64,000 bases of DNA. Source: Lepraria neglecta. Lineage: Eukaryota; Ascomycota; Lecanoromycetes; Lecanorales; Stereocaulaceae. The stretch is from the NCBI GenBank assembly GCA_033220425.1, contig CM065650.1, forward strand, positions 4,526,001 through 4,590,000, given 5' to 3'. A program made the position numbers and the translations under genes. Below the pieces are notes generated by a model. That model was not told the origin of the DNA and did no database searches. It saw only the letters and a list, made by a program, of their open reading frames with translations. Below, piece after piece: positions 34,336-46,449 of the stretch. Positions within the stretch are counted from its first letter, which is position 1, and every line of letters begins with the position of its first letter.

Positions 34336-34600
34336 TTAACACTGAACAGAAGAGCAAGCATCAGGTCTCGGAACAACAGTATTAACCTCGCCCGCAATCC
34401 CCTCCTGATCCGCCGAATCTTGCCACAGAGAATCCAAAGCCGGCAAAACATTACAACACCTAGTATTGTTGATCGTCTCCAGCGCACTAGCAACACTATC
34501 ACCATCCCCAGGATCATCAATAATACTCTTCAAGCCATCCGGCACGTTCCCAAACGTTTCCATTAGCAGAGTAATCGGAGCGGCGTTTCTAAATGCTACG
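34336..34600 (-). other. C-terminal exon-like frame of an unrecognised gene
   Basis: The minus frame reads TIVAFRNAAPITLLMETFGN, SIIDDPGDGDSVASALETIN, CCNVLPALDSLWQDSADQEG and ends PRPDACSSVQC, stopping at 34336. Its even composition and closing Cys residues look coding, perhaps a secreted protein. Upstream the frame is closed and no acceptor or start could be tied to it. It may be the surviving last exon of a lost gene. Family unknown. Confidence 0.35.
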
Positions 34601-35469
34601 ATTGTTCAATTATATACCCCTTCAGGCTTCATTCATCACATCATCTCCCCGAAGCTCAGCACTCAGGAGTGACGTTGTTCGCCGCCTTAAGACATCCAAT
34701 ATAATTTCGCAGTCGGCAAGGCGGCTGTACGCTCATCCGTCAGCTCAGCGTGTTGTTGTTCTCGTATCCTTCTCAACCAGATGTGGAGCAAAGGGAGCAC
34801 AGCATGATAGAAAACGATAGGTTCATCACAACTTTCCGAACCTCCTTTCTGGATAATACGACATCCTCGCCTCTTGCTGTTCCCTATGAAGGGGCACTCG
34901 CCAATGCTGCAGGGCAATATCCATTCATTAAACCTTTTGGTTCTCCGATTCGAACGCCAAAAAAGGCATTCTGGGCCGTTCAGCAGATAGGCTGTGGTGA
35001 GATACAGTCAGGCTCGGAAAAAAACTGAGCATGCGCACCAGCAGCGAAAATGAAGAAACCAAAATCGGTGCCTGACACAACAGATCGTTCATGTTCAAAT
35101 GCGTAGGTACTAGATAACTTTCAAGGTACCCAACCAACAATAGGAAAAGTCAGCTTATGATGCTCACGAATTAAAATACAAGCAACTCGGTCGGCCTGGT
35201 AAGACCACCCGTAAAGCTTCAACAGCTTGATAATGATAGCACGTCAACAGCACAACGGCAACAACGGGAAAAAGCGATAGTTCGATGGAAGCTGCAAGCG
35301 CCAAGATATTTTTTCACAAAATCTACCCAGCGTTCGAGGTGGAAAAAATTGCCCCGCGAGGGGTTCTGTATTTACATCACTCCGCAGCTCTCCGCCTTCG
35401 ATTTTTGTGTGCATGATTCCATCATTTTATCTTCTAAATTGAATACTATATTCGGAAATCTAATATACA
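34601..35469. other. intergenic, 5' flank of the DsbA-like gene
   Basis: About 870 bp with short frames only. No domain, tRNA or repeat recognised. Confidence 0.35.
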
Positions 35470-36425
35470 ATGGCTCTCGCCCCGAAGTTCGCAGGCCAGG
35501 CATATTCGGCCGGTGTCTCTCCTAAAACTGTACACACCATCGAGCTCTGTAAGCTCCCTCTCCCAACCCCTTAATGCGATTCCGTTCGTGAAAACGGCTC
35601 ACTGACATGTGCTTCATCAAAAGATCTCGACTATGTCTGCCCCTTCTCCGCAAAGATGTTCAACACCCTCTACAACTCCGTGCTGCCCCTCCTCCCAAAG
35701 AAGTATCCATCAAAAGTCCAATTCCTCTTCCGCCAGCAAATCCAGCCCTGTAAGCACCCTTTCGGAGTTATTGTTCCCCCTTCCATACCCATCTTGAGTC
35801 ACAAGACATGTTTGAGGTGTTGGAAATCTTCTCCGGCTCTTGGGACATGTCTTTCAACTCCAAACTCATCTTAAAAGAGCAATGCTGACTCCGAAAACGT
35901 GTAGGGCATCCTTCTAGCACGCTCGTCCACGAAGCCGGCGCGGCAGTCCTGCGTCTTTCTCCTGACAAATTTTGGCCCTTCAGCGCAGCGCTGTTCGAAC
36001 ACCAGAAGGAGTACTTTGATGTGAATGTGGTGCATGAGGCTAGGAATGAGACGTATAATAGGCTGGCGAAGCTGGCGGGAAGTGTGGGCGTGGATGAATC
36101 GAAGGTGCTTGGACTGTTGGAGATTTCAGATAAGCCGGGTGAGGATGGGAGTCTGAATATAGGCAATCAGGTGACGGATGATGTTAAGTTGATGGTCAAG
36201 GTGAGGAATCCGGTTATGGCGGAGAGAGCATTTGGCTGATCAAATTGTAGGCGAACCGACGGGTGGGCGTACATGTGACTCCGACCGTGCTGTTCAACGT
36301 CAGTGTACTTGTCTCCCTTAATCTGATATGGCTAATAGTTATGATAGGGGATCGAAGAGGGAAGCATATCAAGTGGCTTCACTAGCGAGCAGTGGGACGA
36401 GTGGTTGGAGAAGAACATCAAGTAA
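35470..36425 (+). CDS. DsbA-family thioredoxin-fold protein
   Basis: Five exons (35470-35548, 35624-35749, 35905-36200, 36251-36298, 36348-36425) give 208 residues, all phases closing. The thioredoxin fold shows strand TIELYLDYVCPFS, where the active-site position is C-P-F-S, not CxxC, so only one Cys remains. A helical insertion of DsbA type follows, then RVGVHVTPTVLFNG with the cis-proline (TPT) and a last helix SEQWDEWLEKNIK. Such fungal proteins are annotated as thioredoxin-like DsbA or oxidoreductase. With a single Cys, a disulfide-exchange role is doubtful and a glutathione-dependent or isomerase-like role is more likely. No signal peptide is visible. Confidence 0.82.
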
Positions 36426-36806
36426 ACGTCGTGAGCGAGTTCCGACCTCCTTAGCGGCCCTGAATAGCTGCTTGGTATGATGCGATTATTGTTGGCGGCT
36501 AGATACAGAGTCGAGTTGTAACGTGGTCCCATTCCCTCTTCACCCAATCTTGCCAGAAACGCCCAAAGGCAGAACCTCTATCCATATATAACCGACCCAG
36601 GGAAATAGAATGATCCATCGATGGCACGGCTGTACGCTAGAATGCTGGAGTGCTGAAATGCATGAAAACCTGTGGTGGTAAAGACATTGGAGCTTATGGC
36701 TGTCGATGAAGGCCATTAATGTGCAACAGATGCCTGATAGTTGATAGGTCGCCTAGATCATGAGCATCAGGAGGAGAGCGCAGTCGAGTGGAAGGTGCCT
36801 GTGAAC
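36426..36806. other. convergent 3' flanks of the DsbA-like gene and CKS1
   Basis: About 380 bp without a gene, where two convergent transcripts end. No terminator signal beyond AT-rich sequence is clear. Confidence 0.4.
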
Positions 36807-37227
36807 TCACTTGAAGAGAAGAATATGTGGCTCCGGCTCATGGACTTCGTAGTGTTCCCATCCTAGACTCTGAAGCCCAGTCAGTGGCTTAATTCTTCAC
36901 TATTAGGGACCCTTCGGTATAGACCCACCTGGGTGATACCCAGTCCTCTCCATTCCTCCTCCCATAGTAGCTTCAAGGTCCCCTTCAATGGGTCGAAGTA
37001 GTCTTTCGGTATCTCCTTCACCATCTCCTTAGGAAGTTGTACGTGCCGGTACTCAAACACGTCGTCTGAGTATCTGGTGAAAGCTTATCAGCAAGCGTGC
37101 AGTAGTGGAGGACAGGTAGATATGCGCACCGTGACGAATACTGTATGGACTCTATGAACTCCTCCAGCCGGTCCCTCTCTGCCTTTGTGAGCATCCTCGG
37201 CTGCTTGTTCCTTCTATCATGGTCCAT
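36807..37227 (-). CDS. CKS1: cyclin-dependent kinase regulatory subunit
   Basis: Three exons (37227-37130, 37073-36929, 36869-36807) join through introns of 56 and 59 nt to give 101 residues. The start is the ATG of [20 protein letters not shown], inside a longer open frame. The diagnostic regions are [17 protein letters not shown] (phosphate-binding site), [20 protein letters not shown] and the hinge [11 protein letters not shown]. Cks proteins bind Cdc28/Cdk1 and dock phosphorylated substrates in the nucleus. The frame stops right after LLFK. An extra short 3' exon after a GTGAGT donor is possible but not needed. It is divergent from the RSC4 gene. Confidence 0.93.
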
Positions 37228-38038
37228 AGCTGCTATCTCAAGGTGTTTGAACAGGTGGCTAGCACTCTCGGGCTTCACAAGCTGAGTCCAAATGGTTCGG
37301 GGCTTTCCGAAAGCGGGTTGATTGTAAGGGAGGAAATAAAGCACGAAGAACACGCGGAGTCAAAACACTCTATGTGGTTCGGTCCTTGCGCGTGGGTGTC
37401 TTGTGCTTTGGTGACTTTTCCCCGCTGGGCATGAGACTGTGTTTAGGAAGGTGTCCTGCACCTTAGCACGTGGAGGGAGCAAAGGTTCGCAGATGGCAAG
37501 TGCGATACAGAGCTCGGGAGATACAGGTAGAGATTAAGCAAAGCTAGAGAATATGTGAAGGTTGTTGGGAAGGAGCTGCTCAGCGTGTGTAAACAAAGGC
37601 TGCGATTTCGGAATTAGCGGGGCAAAAATGCTTGGCAAGGAGCTAACCGCTTTCGCTCTAAAACAGCAATTGGTGGGCAATTCTCATGTGAGCTGAGCAG
37701 AAGTCTACAGATTGAAGCACGATCACGTCTCATTGATACTATCCCTCCTTACTTATTAGAAATACTGAAATCCATACCTTTTGCTGCGCAGTGTAGGCCT
37801 GCCATCGCGTTCAAGGCTACGTTGCGTCGCGCATTGCCAACCAAATCGCAGCTCTAGATCAACGACCATCACCCCCTTGCTCTTCGATCTCCGAGACAGG
37901 GGCATCCTCAGAAAGATAGGAGGGTATTGAGGTACAAGCTTGCATCGTAGGAGCGAGTCGTTTTTGCCTGGCAGCAGTCAGAATTTGCCCGCTGCGTTCT
38001 GTGACACGACTCTCCTGCGACCGCGCCCAACTTCGAAG
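37228..38038. promoter_or_regulatory. divergent promoter region of CKS1 and RSC4
   Basis: About 810 bp between the two start codons. No coding region is supported. It must hold both promoters; I see no recognisable cell-cycle box (for example an exact ACGCG cluster). Confidence 0.4.
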
Positions 38039-40658
38039 ATGAGTTCGAAGCGCAAAGCCGCTCCAGTGCCGGCGATGGCCCTAGACGGCGTCGAACCTCC
38101 TATTTCAAAACGGAGGAAATTCGCGGTATGTTGAGAGCTACACTTCTTGTTTCGATGTTGGCGGGCGGGTGTAAAGACGAGGGGTTGAGGAAGTTGACAA
38201 GCATGATCCGTCACTGCATTTCGCTAGGGCCTTTAAGCCTTGGGAACCTCATCTTTTGCACCTCATCATCGCATTACCCGACCTTCACTGCAACCAACGC
38301 GCAAAGCGCTAGATATACTGCCACATATTACCATGACCATGACTGACATACATCTTCTTCAAGGATACCGTCAAAGAAACACCAGAAGGGACCACGAAGA
38401 CGGGTCTTGCTTTCTTAGAGCAGCTCAAGAATGCCCGCGACAAGGCGTAGGTTTATACGATTGGTGTGCGCAACGCACTGTTACAGGAACAATTGCTGAT
38501 GATACCTTCCACCAGCGATTGGCCCATAGCTACGCATTTTTTGAGCTTACCTGACAGGGTATGTTATGAAGTCTACGTTGATATCAGGCAGCTGCTAAGA
38601 CGCCTTATACCCACAGAAAAAGATACCTGAGTACTATGAGAAAATTGGCCTTCCCATGGCGTTGGATGTGATTGAGGTCAGTTATTTCTTCCAGCACAGC
38701 GATGATTGCATGTAACATGCTATAATCATCCCGTCTGATATGGCTATGCGGATCTGATGCTAACACTTGCACTGTGCTCTAGGGGAAGCTGAATGCTCAC
38801 GAGTATCCCTCCATGACCTTCCTAGAGGGTGACCTTAGACGCATGATCCGCAACGCCAAGTCATTCAATGAGAAGCGCTCTCAAGTCTTCTGCGATTCCG
38901 AGAAAGTTCGGAAGATCCTTTCAAGGTTCATGGAAGAGCACAATCCAGCCTACAAATCCTCAGACTACACGGCTTACACCACTCCTGTTCCTCCTGATCG
39001 GCAGGAAAATATACGAGAGCAGAAGGTTGCTCAAGCACAGAATGCCCAGATTAAGGACGACCCAGAAGAGGAAGAAAAGCCCACTGGAAGACGAACACGC
39101 CTTGTCACACATGTTGGGTCGTCATCAGCAGCGAACAATCGCCGAGCGAGCTCGACGCCAGCTGTACAAGATGCTGATGGCGCATACGAAAGTTTTGAAG
39201 GGAACACCTTCCAGCAAGCGCAAGAAAAGATGATAACTGAGATGATGAATTACAAAGACGACTCGTAAGTCCACCAATATGGTTCACGCCTATCGTTTCT
39301 GAACATCCATCACAGTGACCAATTAATATTCACGCCTTTCATCCATATTCCATCTCGGACTCTTGTAGATTACTACAAGATCATAAGGCACCCAGTGTCT
39401 CTCAAGAGTGCACAAAAGTTAGTCCGAGGTATCAAGGGGAGAGAACCACCTACGGGAACGACAATCTTGAAAAGCTGGCAAGCGTTTGAGGAGGAAGTTG
39501 GCTATATCTGGCAGAATGCTCGCACATACAACGAGGACGGCAGCGACATTTCCGAGTTAGCTGGGGAGCTTGAGGTATTTGTTCTACATCGATGTTGTAG
39601 TACGCGAAGCTCACACATAGACCAGGAATATTTTCACACTCGTTTGGCTGAAGCAAAGCGTGCTGTTCAAGAACCTCCACAACCTCGAGTGAAGCTCAGA
39701 ATGCCCGCTAAATCTCCAGAGGTGTCAAAGATCACACTGAAGTTCGGTGGACAAAAATCAAGTGGTCCTGTAGCAATGTCTGTAGATAACGAGGCTCTCA
39801 AGCGGCAGCAAGACCTGGTCAGAGCAGGCGCCAATGGTCACACAGGTACTACACTATCTCAACCTCACAAGCCTTCTCCCGGCTCACACAGTGTTTCAGG
39901 CCCAGCACGACTACCGCAAGAGAGAAGTGGTTCTACTGAACACCCTACGAATGGCCCTAAAGCTGAAGTAACCCACGGTCAATCGCCAGCACTCAGCGCA
40001 ATCCAGATGAACGGAGCAAACGAGGCTCGCCAAAGTCCAAGTGCTGCTAATCTGCATATGCCTCCACCGATGAACCTATCATCACGCTTGCCTAGTGTTA
40101 GCCCCCGTCCTCAATCGCTTGCGAATGGCGCCGGTCCTACGAGCCAAGCTGTCGTTACGCCCTTCAACACGCGTTTCAGACAGCCGGGTAAAGGTGAGCA
40201 TTGCAGACCTTCATGTTATCTGAAACCCTCTAAATATAGTAGATACATCTGATGCTCTGATCAACAACCTCAACATCGCCACTCACCATGGTCTGAACGT
40301 AACAGACCATTTCAGTCTTGACATACCTGCATCTGCCACCCGTACTCAACAGTCAGTCGCACTGACTCTACCGTTCACACACTACTTCCTTCGTATTACG
40401 CCAACGGTATCTTCAAGCCTGATGCACCGGCCCAGCAAGACTGTCGTTTCATGTGGCACCACGAGGTTGCATCAAATTCCACAGACTGGGGAACCTGATA
40501 TAAGGCGACCTGTTTACGAGACTCGTGTTGTTCCTGGGGTTAATGCGATTGAGGTAGAAGTTATTGCGGGTCCACCAAGAGGTGCACCGAAGGTTGGATC
40601 TGGGCAGGAGATTGAGTTCGAGAAGTTCACCGTTTTCGTACATCTTCAGAAGACATAG
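38039..40658 (+). CDS. RSC4: RSC chromatin-remodelling complex subunit with two bromodomains
   Basis: Eight exons (38039-38125, 38364-38446, 38516-38558, 38617-38676, 38783-39264, 39316-39574, 39626-40193, 40240-40658) give 666 residues with all phases closing. A basic N-terminus (SSKRKAAPVP) precedes bromodomain 1 (about residues 35-135: DWPIATHFLSLPDRKKIPEY, then RNAKSFNE). Bromodomain 2 spans about 252-345 (VDYYKIIRHPVSLKSAQKL, ending QNARTYNEDGSDI). A Ser/Pro/Asn-rich linker leads to a conserved C-terminal domain (NIATHHGLNVTDHFSLDIPA, ending EKFTVFVHLQKT) typical of fungal Rsc4. The protein binds acetyl-lysine on histones in the RSC remodeller. Confidence 0.9.
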
Positions 40659-41272
40659 AGGCTCTGATAGTATTGGACTTGAAATGAACACCTGAGGCGT
40701 ATAGGTTGGCTAGGCGTCTTACATCGAGCGCGGCATTGGCTGTAATAGTGCATATAGCAGCTTGAGATCATAAGCTGGTCCTTGATGGGGCATGTGCCAT
40801 TTGTCCATTCATCATAGCAACTGCGAGAAGCCAATTCAGACCTTGAGTCCATTTCGCTTTAGACACAATGCCCGCCATTCAATTGACTTATAATGTGGCT
40901 CTGACCCTACCTCTCAGGTAGCGAAAAAGTCCGCGCCTCGACATTTCGTCGTGGCTTTTTGAACGGTATGGATTGGCTGCGAATCTACGGCCATTAACTA
41001 GTAATTGAAGTTTGCACGGGCGTCAGACCCAAAATTTCCGACCTTTACTGCTCATTCTTATGTATATTGGATATCAAGTTGGGGAAATATCCGTATTGTT
41101 AAGCATATGTCTAGCCGTATCATAGCGCGCTAAGTGCGGGTACGATCTGGAAATTTTGGCACACCGCAAATAATTTTTGCTACAGCACACTTTTCACACA
41201 GGACATCCCCCTCCTTCTCCCACAACCCTCCCACATCTTTCACCTTCTTCTTGACCTAACACAACCTACAAC
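40659..41272. promoter_or_regulatory. promoter region of the Ssb gene
   Basis: About 610 bp without coding. The last 70 bp before the ATG, about 41200-41270, are a strong CT-rich tract (CCCCCTCCTTCTCCC and CTTTCACCTTCTTCTTG), typical of highly expressed fungal genes, and the start context ACAACATGG is good. No clear array of nGAAn heat-shock units is present, in line with Ssb not being a heat-induced Hsp70. Confidence 0.55.
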
Positions 41273-43390
41273 ATGGCCGACGAAGTTTACGAAGGGGCTA
41301 TTGGCATAGACCTCGGTAAAACCAAGGCCCACCCATACCCACGTTGCGCCTTGCTAAACAGTGATCAGGCACCACATACTCATGTGTCGCCAACTATGAG
41401 GGAACCAGCGTCGAAATCAGTACGCGAACTCTGTCTGCAGCTCATCAAGTATTGAAATTGATCAATTCGCGTTCTAGTTGCCAATGAGCAGGGCAGTTTC
41501 ACAACACCATCATTCGTCTCGTTTACGGACGAAGAGCGGTTGATTGGCGAGTCGGCAAAGAACCAGGCTGCTATGAACCCAGCAAATACGATTTTCGATA
41601 TCAAGTAAGACTGTTACCTTGAGGATAGAGGGTGGTAGTACAAGAGCTAAAGAAATCGCTAGGCGACTTATTGGACGGAGGTTCGACGACCCAACAGTCA
41701 AGAAAGATATCGAGTCATGGCCCTTCAAGGTCGTAGACAAGGATGGAAGTCCTATGGTGCAAGTGGAGTACCTGAAAGAGACGAAAACTTTCTCCCCGCA
41801 AGAAATTTCATCCATGGTCCTGATGAAGGTATGTCCGCACCTATGAGCGTGGAATTGGCCCATGCTGATATGTACGTCAGATGAAAGAAGTCGCAGAGAC
41901 CAAGCTCGGGAAGAAGGTTAAGAAGGCTGTCATCACTGTGCCCGCCTACTTCAACGACAACCAGCGTCAAGCAACCAAAGATGCAGGAGCCATCGCAGAT
42001 CTTCAAGTCCTCCGAATTATCAACGAACCCACTGCTGCCGCCATCGCCTACGGTCTAGGCTCCGGCAAATCTGAGAAGGAGAGGAACGTCTTGATCTACG
42101 ATCTGGGAGGAGGAACCTTCGATGTCTCCCTCCTACATATTCAGGGTGGTGTCTTTACAGTCAAGGCTACAGCTGGTGATACACATCTTGGTGGTCAAGA
42201 TTTCGACACGAATCTACTGGATCATTTCAAAAAGGAATTCCAGCGCAAGACGAAGAAGGACCTTTCCGGAGACGCTCGCGCTCTACGACGTCTTAGGACA
42301 GCTTGTGAGCGAGCTAAGCGCACATTGTCCAATGGTACACAAACCACCGTGGAGATTGACTCGCTATTCGACGGTGAGGACTTCAATGCACAAATCACCC
42401 GTGCTCGATTTGAGGACCTTAATGCAAAGGCTTTCAACGGGACGATCGACCCAGTACAGACAGTGCTGAAGGATGCCAACCTAGACAAGAGCAAGGTCGA
42501 TGAAATTGTGCTTGTTGGAGGGTCCACTCGTATTCCCCGGATACAAAAGCTCCTCAGCGATTTCTTCGACGGCAAGAAGCTCGAGAAGAGCATTAACCCC
42601 GATGAAGCTGTTGCCTATGGTGCGGCTGTTCAAGCCGGTATCTTGTCCGGCAAAGCTACCTCGGCTGATACCGCGGACCTGCTATTACTTGATGTCGTTC
42701 CTTTATCTCTCGGTGTTGCGATGGAGGGCAACATCTTTGCTCCCGTCGTCGGCCGTGGTCAGACCGTTCCCACTATCAAGAAGCGTACTTTCACTACTGT
42801 TGCGGACAATCAGCAGACAGTCCAATTCCCGGTGTTCCAGGGCGAGCGTGTTAACTGCGAAGACAACACATCTCTTGGAGAGTTCACTCTTGCACCAATA
42901 CCGCCTATGAAGGCTGGTGACGCCGTTCTGGAAGTGGTCTTCGAAGTCGATGTCAACGGTATCCTTAAGGTTACTGCTACCGAGAAGACATCTGGACGAA
43001 GCGCGAATATCACTATCTCCAACTCTGTCGGCAAGCTGTCATCCACTGAGATCGAGAATATGATCAATGGTGAGTGATTACGATGGAAGATTTATGAATG
43101 GTCATACTGATTGCTCTATAGATGCCGCCAAGTTCAAGAACAGCGACGACGCCTTCAGCAAGAAATTCGAAGCCCGGCAACAACTCGAATCCTACATCTC
43201 CCGTGTCGAGGAAATCACCTCCGACCCAACAATGTCCCTCAAGCTCAAGCGCGGCACAAAAGAGAAGATCGAAACTGCGCTCAGCGACGCCATGGCCCAA
43301 TTGGAAGTCGAAGAATCAAGCTCTGATGACCTGAAGAAGAAAGAATTGGCGCTGAAGAGATTGGTGACAAAGGCTATGTCGACGCGTTAA
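41273..43390 (+). CDS. SSB1: ribosome-associated Hsp70 chaperone (Ssb type)
   Basis: Six exons (41273-41315, 41369-41419, 41478-41604, 41663-41828, 41881-43069, 43122-43390) give 614 residues, essentially the length of yeast Ssb. Introns crowd the 5' end. Hsp70 signatures are all present: [17 protein letters not shown] (split by intron 1), [18 protein letters not shown] and [15 protein letters not shown]. The N-terminus [15 protein letters not shown] and the end [11 protein letters not shown] lack the EEVD motif of cytosolic Ssa and have the Ssb form. Ssb binds nascent chains at the ribosome exit with the RAC co-chaperone (Zuo1/Ssz1), in the cytosol. Confidence 0.95.
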
Positions 43391-43812
43391 GTGTGAAAAT
43401 CTGCCCAGGATGACCTGCATTTGACGATGATATCCATGACGTGTTCTAACAATCTGCTATTACGATGCTCAAAAGTTTCGACCGGCCACGTTGGTGGAGG
43501 ATAATCACATTTGTCTGTCAAAAATCATTTCATTCGGATGTCCTGAGGGTCTGTTGATGCAGATCTTTCTTGACCCCTTTACCGGTTGTTAATTTCTAGC
43601 TAGAGTGGATAAGAAGAACCATACATGCTTATTCCGTACAAAAGCCATACACCTGTAGAGCTCGCACTTGGTTGACGTTATGTTCCAATCATCGCGGTTT
43701 TGACGTAGCCTTGCAGCGAAATCACTCGCTCAACCCTAACGCTAATCCTAACCTGTCCAGACTTCAAAAAGTTTCTAGGCTTTCTAAGACAGCTCCAGAC
43801 CTCCAAACAGCA
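43391..43812. other. Ssb 3' flank and RRF promoter
   Basis: About 420 bp. Near 43732-43760 the stretch CAACCCTAACGCTAATCCTA contains CCCTAA- and CTAATC-type units resembling a degenerate telomere-repeat site. In some fungi such a site serves Tbf1-like factors upstream of translation-related genes. It lies about 70 bp before the likely RRF start. The significance is uncertain. Confidence 0.35.
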
Positions 43813-44778
43813 ATGCGGGCAAAGCTGCCCAGCACACTCATACCCGGCATCCCACGCGCCTACAGCCATTCACCACGACGACTTCGCTCCTTTCTACTAT
43901 GCTACCAATGTAGCGCCCAACTCTCCCTCCCCCCCACCCCCTACAAACACCCCGTCCACAAAACACCATCCGCACCCTACACACCACACTCCCCCTCCAA
44001 AAGAAAGGCGGCAAACAAGACTCCAAACGCACCGTCACCCTCAACGCCGAAAAAACAGAAGGTCTCGACCCTTTCGATTTCACCGACTATGAAGCAGCCA
44101 TCTTACGCGCTCATGAGAATTTGAAAAGCGAACTTGCGAAGATTAAGGCCGGGGGACGGAATCCGGAGAGTATTGAGAATGTGAGGGTCAAGTTGAATCA
44201 GGAGAAGGGGAGTAAGGAGACGGTGAAGCTGGGGGATTTGGCTAGTGTTGTGCCGAGGGGGAGGAATGTTGGGGTGTTGGTTGGGGAGAGGGATGTGAGT
44301 TGATGCTTTTGCTATTGACCCGAGGGTGTGGTCAATCGGGCTCCCCGGGGGGGAGGGCAAAGGGGGCAAGAAGGGATATTGGATATTTTCTGGTAAGAAG
44401 AATATGCTAATTGGACGTCTCTCGTGACAGCACGTCAAAGCTATAATGTCCGCCCTTGCCAACTCATCAGATAACCTGAATCCAACGAGCTCCCCTACGG
44501 ATCCTCTGACGATTACGGTACCCATACCACCGACGACGAAAGAGTCGCGCGAAGCTGCGAAGGCTCTAGCGTCGAAGAAAGGCGAGGAAGCCATGTTTGC
44601 ATTGAGGGAGGCGAGAGGGGCGCAGAGGAAGAGGTTGAGGGCTATGGAGTTGGGGAAGCAGGTTGGCCCGGATGATCTCAGGAGGGCGGAGAAGGAGATG
44701 GAGAAGTTGAATGAGAAGGCGGTGCAGGAGGGGAAGAAGTTGGTTGAGGGGGCTAGGAAGGGGTTGGATGGTGGATGA
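43813..44778 (+). CDS. RRF1: mitochondrial ribosome recycling factor
   Basis: The main part is clear: one frame reads FDFTDYEAAILRAHENLKSE, then GGRNPESIENVRVKLNQ. A 136-nt intron follows (44295-44430, GTGAGT...GACAG), then PLTITVPIPPTTKESREAAK and the long helices KEMEKLNEKAVQEGKKLVEG. This is the ribosome-recycling-factor fold, which splits post-termination mitochondrial ribosomes. The N-terminus is less sure. ATG 43813 starts an Arg-rich, Ser-rich presequence (MRAKLPSTLIPGIPRAYSHS) in another frame. A 98-nt GT-AG intron (43910-44007) would link it in phase, giving 243 residues. Against this, the skipped stretch reads TLHTTLPLQKKGGKQ in the downstream frame and itself looks like presequence. 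Confidence 0.85.
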
Positions 44779-44919
44779 AGAAGCGAAGGAGTTGAGGAGG
44801 GCAGCATGGAAAAAGGCTTCTCCGCATCGAGTGAATTGTACATTAAATTGTACATCTAAAAAAGTGGTGTATGTTACACATCAAGCTCTACCAGCTTCTC
44901 GTCTCTCTCCATACAATGC

Positions 44920-46449
44920 TTACTTCCTTGTCTGCTTCACACTCTGTGCCCCAGCCCTCCCAGCATCAGCAGGCAATATACTCCTTACCTTCTCCAGCAA
45001 GCTCTTCTCATCTTCAGGATAATAGCTCTCATTCCGATCCGTCTGCCTTGCCACATGCCCAAGGATATCCTTCTCCTTTTGCGGCCGCGTCATCTCGTAC
45101 TTTCCCGTCCACAGCTTCTCCAAAAGCGCATCAGTCTGTTGTTTTGTCTTCGAGATCTCGTCGTTTTCTTGCCCCTTGCCCTCATTATATTTCCCAGCCT
45201 TCCCAGCTTTCAGCGCCTCAACTAAAATCATCACGTCCGCTTGCTGCTCTTTGCTATCCCATTGGATGAACTCCCCCGCGAATTGCCGCTTCGCCAATGC
45301 TAAGCTCTCCTCTAGGATCTGACTTATGCCTAGTTTCCCTGATACTATCGCCGGGCTGTAATCGATAAGTCCTTTTAGAGGCGCATTATGAGGGTTGAAT
45401 TCTGTTGTTTGAGCAGCTTCCCTCTCTTTCATTTGCTTCATGTATTCCGCCTCTTCGTCATTCCAAATATCCACATGACCACCACCACCACCGGAATTAC
45501 CACTACCGCCACCACGGCGACCAGCTCCACCACCACGTCTTCGTCTTGTATACTCACCGTCTTCGCTATCACGAGGCGGTCTTGGGCGGGCAGATCGTCC
45601 TCCGCGTGGGGCGCGTTGAGAGTCGCTTCGTGGTGTTCGAGCTTGAAAATCATTAGGACGCCGTGGTGCAGCACGCTCCTGAATGCTGCTGTTCTCGCCT
45701 CTAGGTTGCCTTTCTCGAGGTTCAACAACTTCATGTTCCCTCCTCGGGGTGCGAGGGGGAAATCGTTGTTTCTCCTCGAGTCCCACAGTCTGTACAAGGT
45801 CGCTCCTCGGCGCACGAGGAGGTAACCGCGGTTTCTCCAAAAGTCCGATCGTCTGAGCAGGTCTAGCACCCAGGTTCCTGGCGTCAACAGCACCCAGATT
45901 CCTCGCATCAACAGCACCTGGTCTCCCCATAGTGTATCTTCCCCTCTCCAAACCCCCCTCAGACCTAGCACCCAAACCCTTCGCATCCACAGCTCCAGCT
46001 CCGCCCTCCCTCGCAAAATTCTGGCGTTCTTGTCGTAGTTTAGCCCGCTGATCCACCCTTGGCGCACCGAAGGTCTTGCCTTCTAGCACCTCCTTCCCAA
46101 ACGGAACACCCATATTCCTTGCATCAATGACAGCCGGTTGCTCCTCAGGCGCGCCCTTCAGCGGCACCGGTTCGAATCCCGTATTCCTGTGGCCGGTAGG
46201 AGAATTGTCTTTGCCGGCGTGGCGAAGGTAGAGATCTTGCACTGCGAGGCTTGCGTCTTCGAGGCGTTTGGCGCGATTGGGGAGAGGTGTTGCTACTTCT
46301 TCCCTGACCTTATCTCGTCCGCCCGCTTTGCGGTATGGGGAGGAGGTGTGGAAGTGGTGACGGGGGAGGGTGAGGATGCATTGGTGATGGAGCGAGGAGG
46401 GTAGAGGTCTTCCTTTGCCAATGGCGGAGTGGATGTGCCATTTTTGCAT
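44920..46449 (-). CDS. Gly/Arg-rich protein with mitochondrial presequence, unknown function
   Basis: A single-exon frame of 509 residues. It starts with a basic, acid-free stretch ending HFHTSSPYRK, typical of a mitochondrial targeting signal. The middle has VDARNLG-type repeats (VIDARNMG, AVDAKGLG, AVDARNLG twice). A low-complexity Arg/Gly region (RRRRGGGAGRRGGGSG) suggests RNA binding, followed by a charged helical C-terminus (EYMKQMKEREAAQTTEFNPH, then LGISQILEESLALAKRQFAG). I do not recognise the family, but it looks like an ascomycete mitochondrial protein, perhaps tied to the mitoribosome or RNA processing. It is convergent with the RRF gene 140 bp away. Confidence 0.7.
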   Translation of the reverse strand: MQKWHIHSAIGKGRPLPSSLHHQCILTLPRHHFHTSSPYRKAGGRDKVREEVATPLPNRAKRLEDASLAVQDLYLRHAGKDNSPTGHRNTGFEPVPLKGAPEEQPAVIDARNMGVPFGKEVLEGKTFGAPRVDQRAKLRQERQNFAREGGAGAVDAKGLGARSEGGLERGRYTMGRPGAVDARNLGAVDARNLGARPAQTIGLLEKPRLPPRAPRSDLVQTVGLEEKQRFPPRTPRREHEVVEPRERQPRGENSSIQERAAPRRPNDFQARTPRSDSQRAPRGGRSARPRPPRDSEDGEYTRRRRGGGAGRRGGGSGNSGGGGGHVDIWNDEEAEYMKQMKEREAAQTTEFNPHNAPLKGLIDYSPAIVSGKLGISQILEESLALAKRQFAGEFIQWDSKEQQADVMILVEALKAGKAGKYNEGKGQENDEISKTKQQTDALLEKLWTGKYEMTRPQKEKDILGHVARQTDRNESYYPEDEKSLLEKVRSILPADAGRAGAQSVKQTRK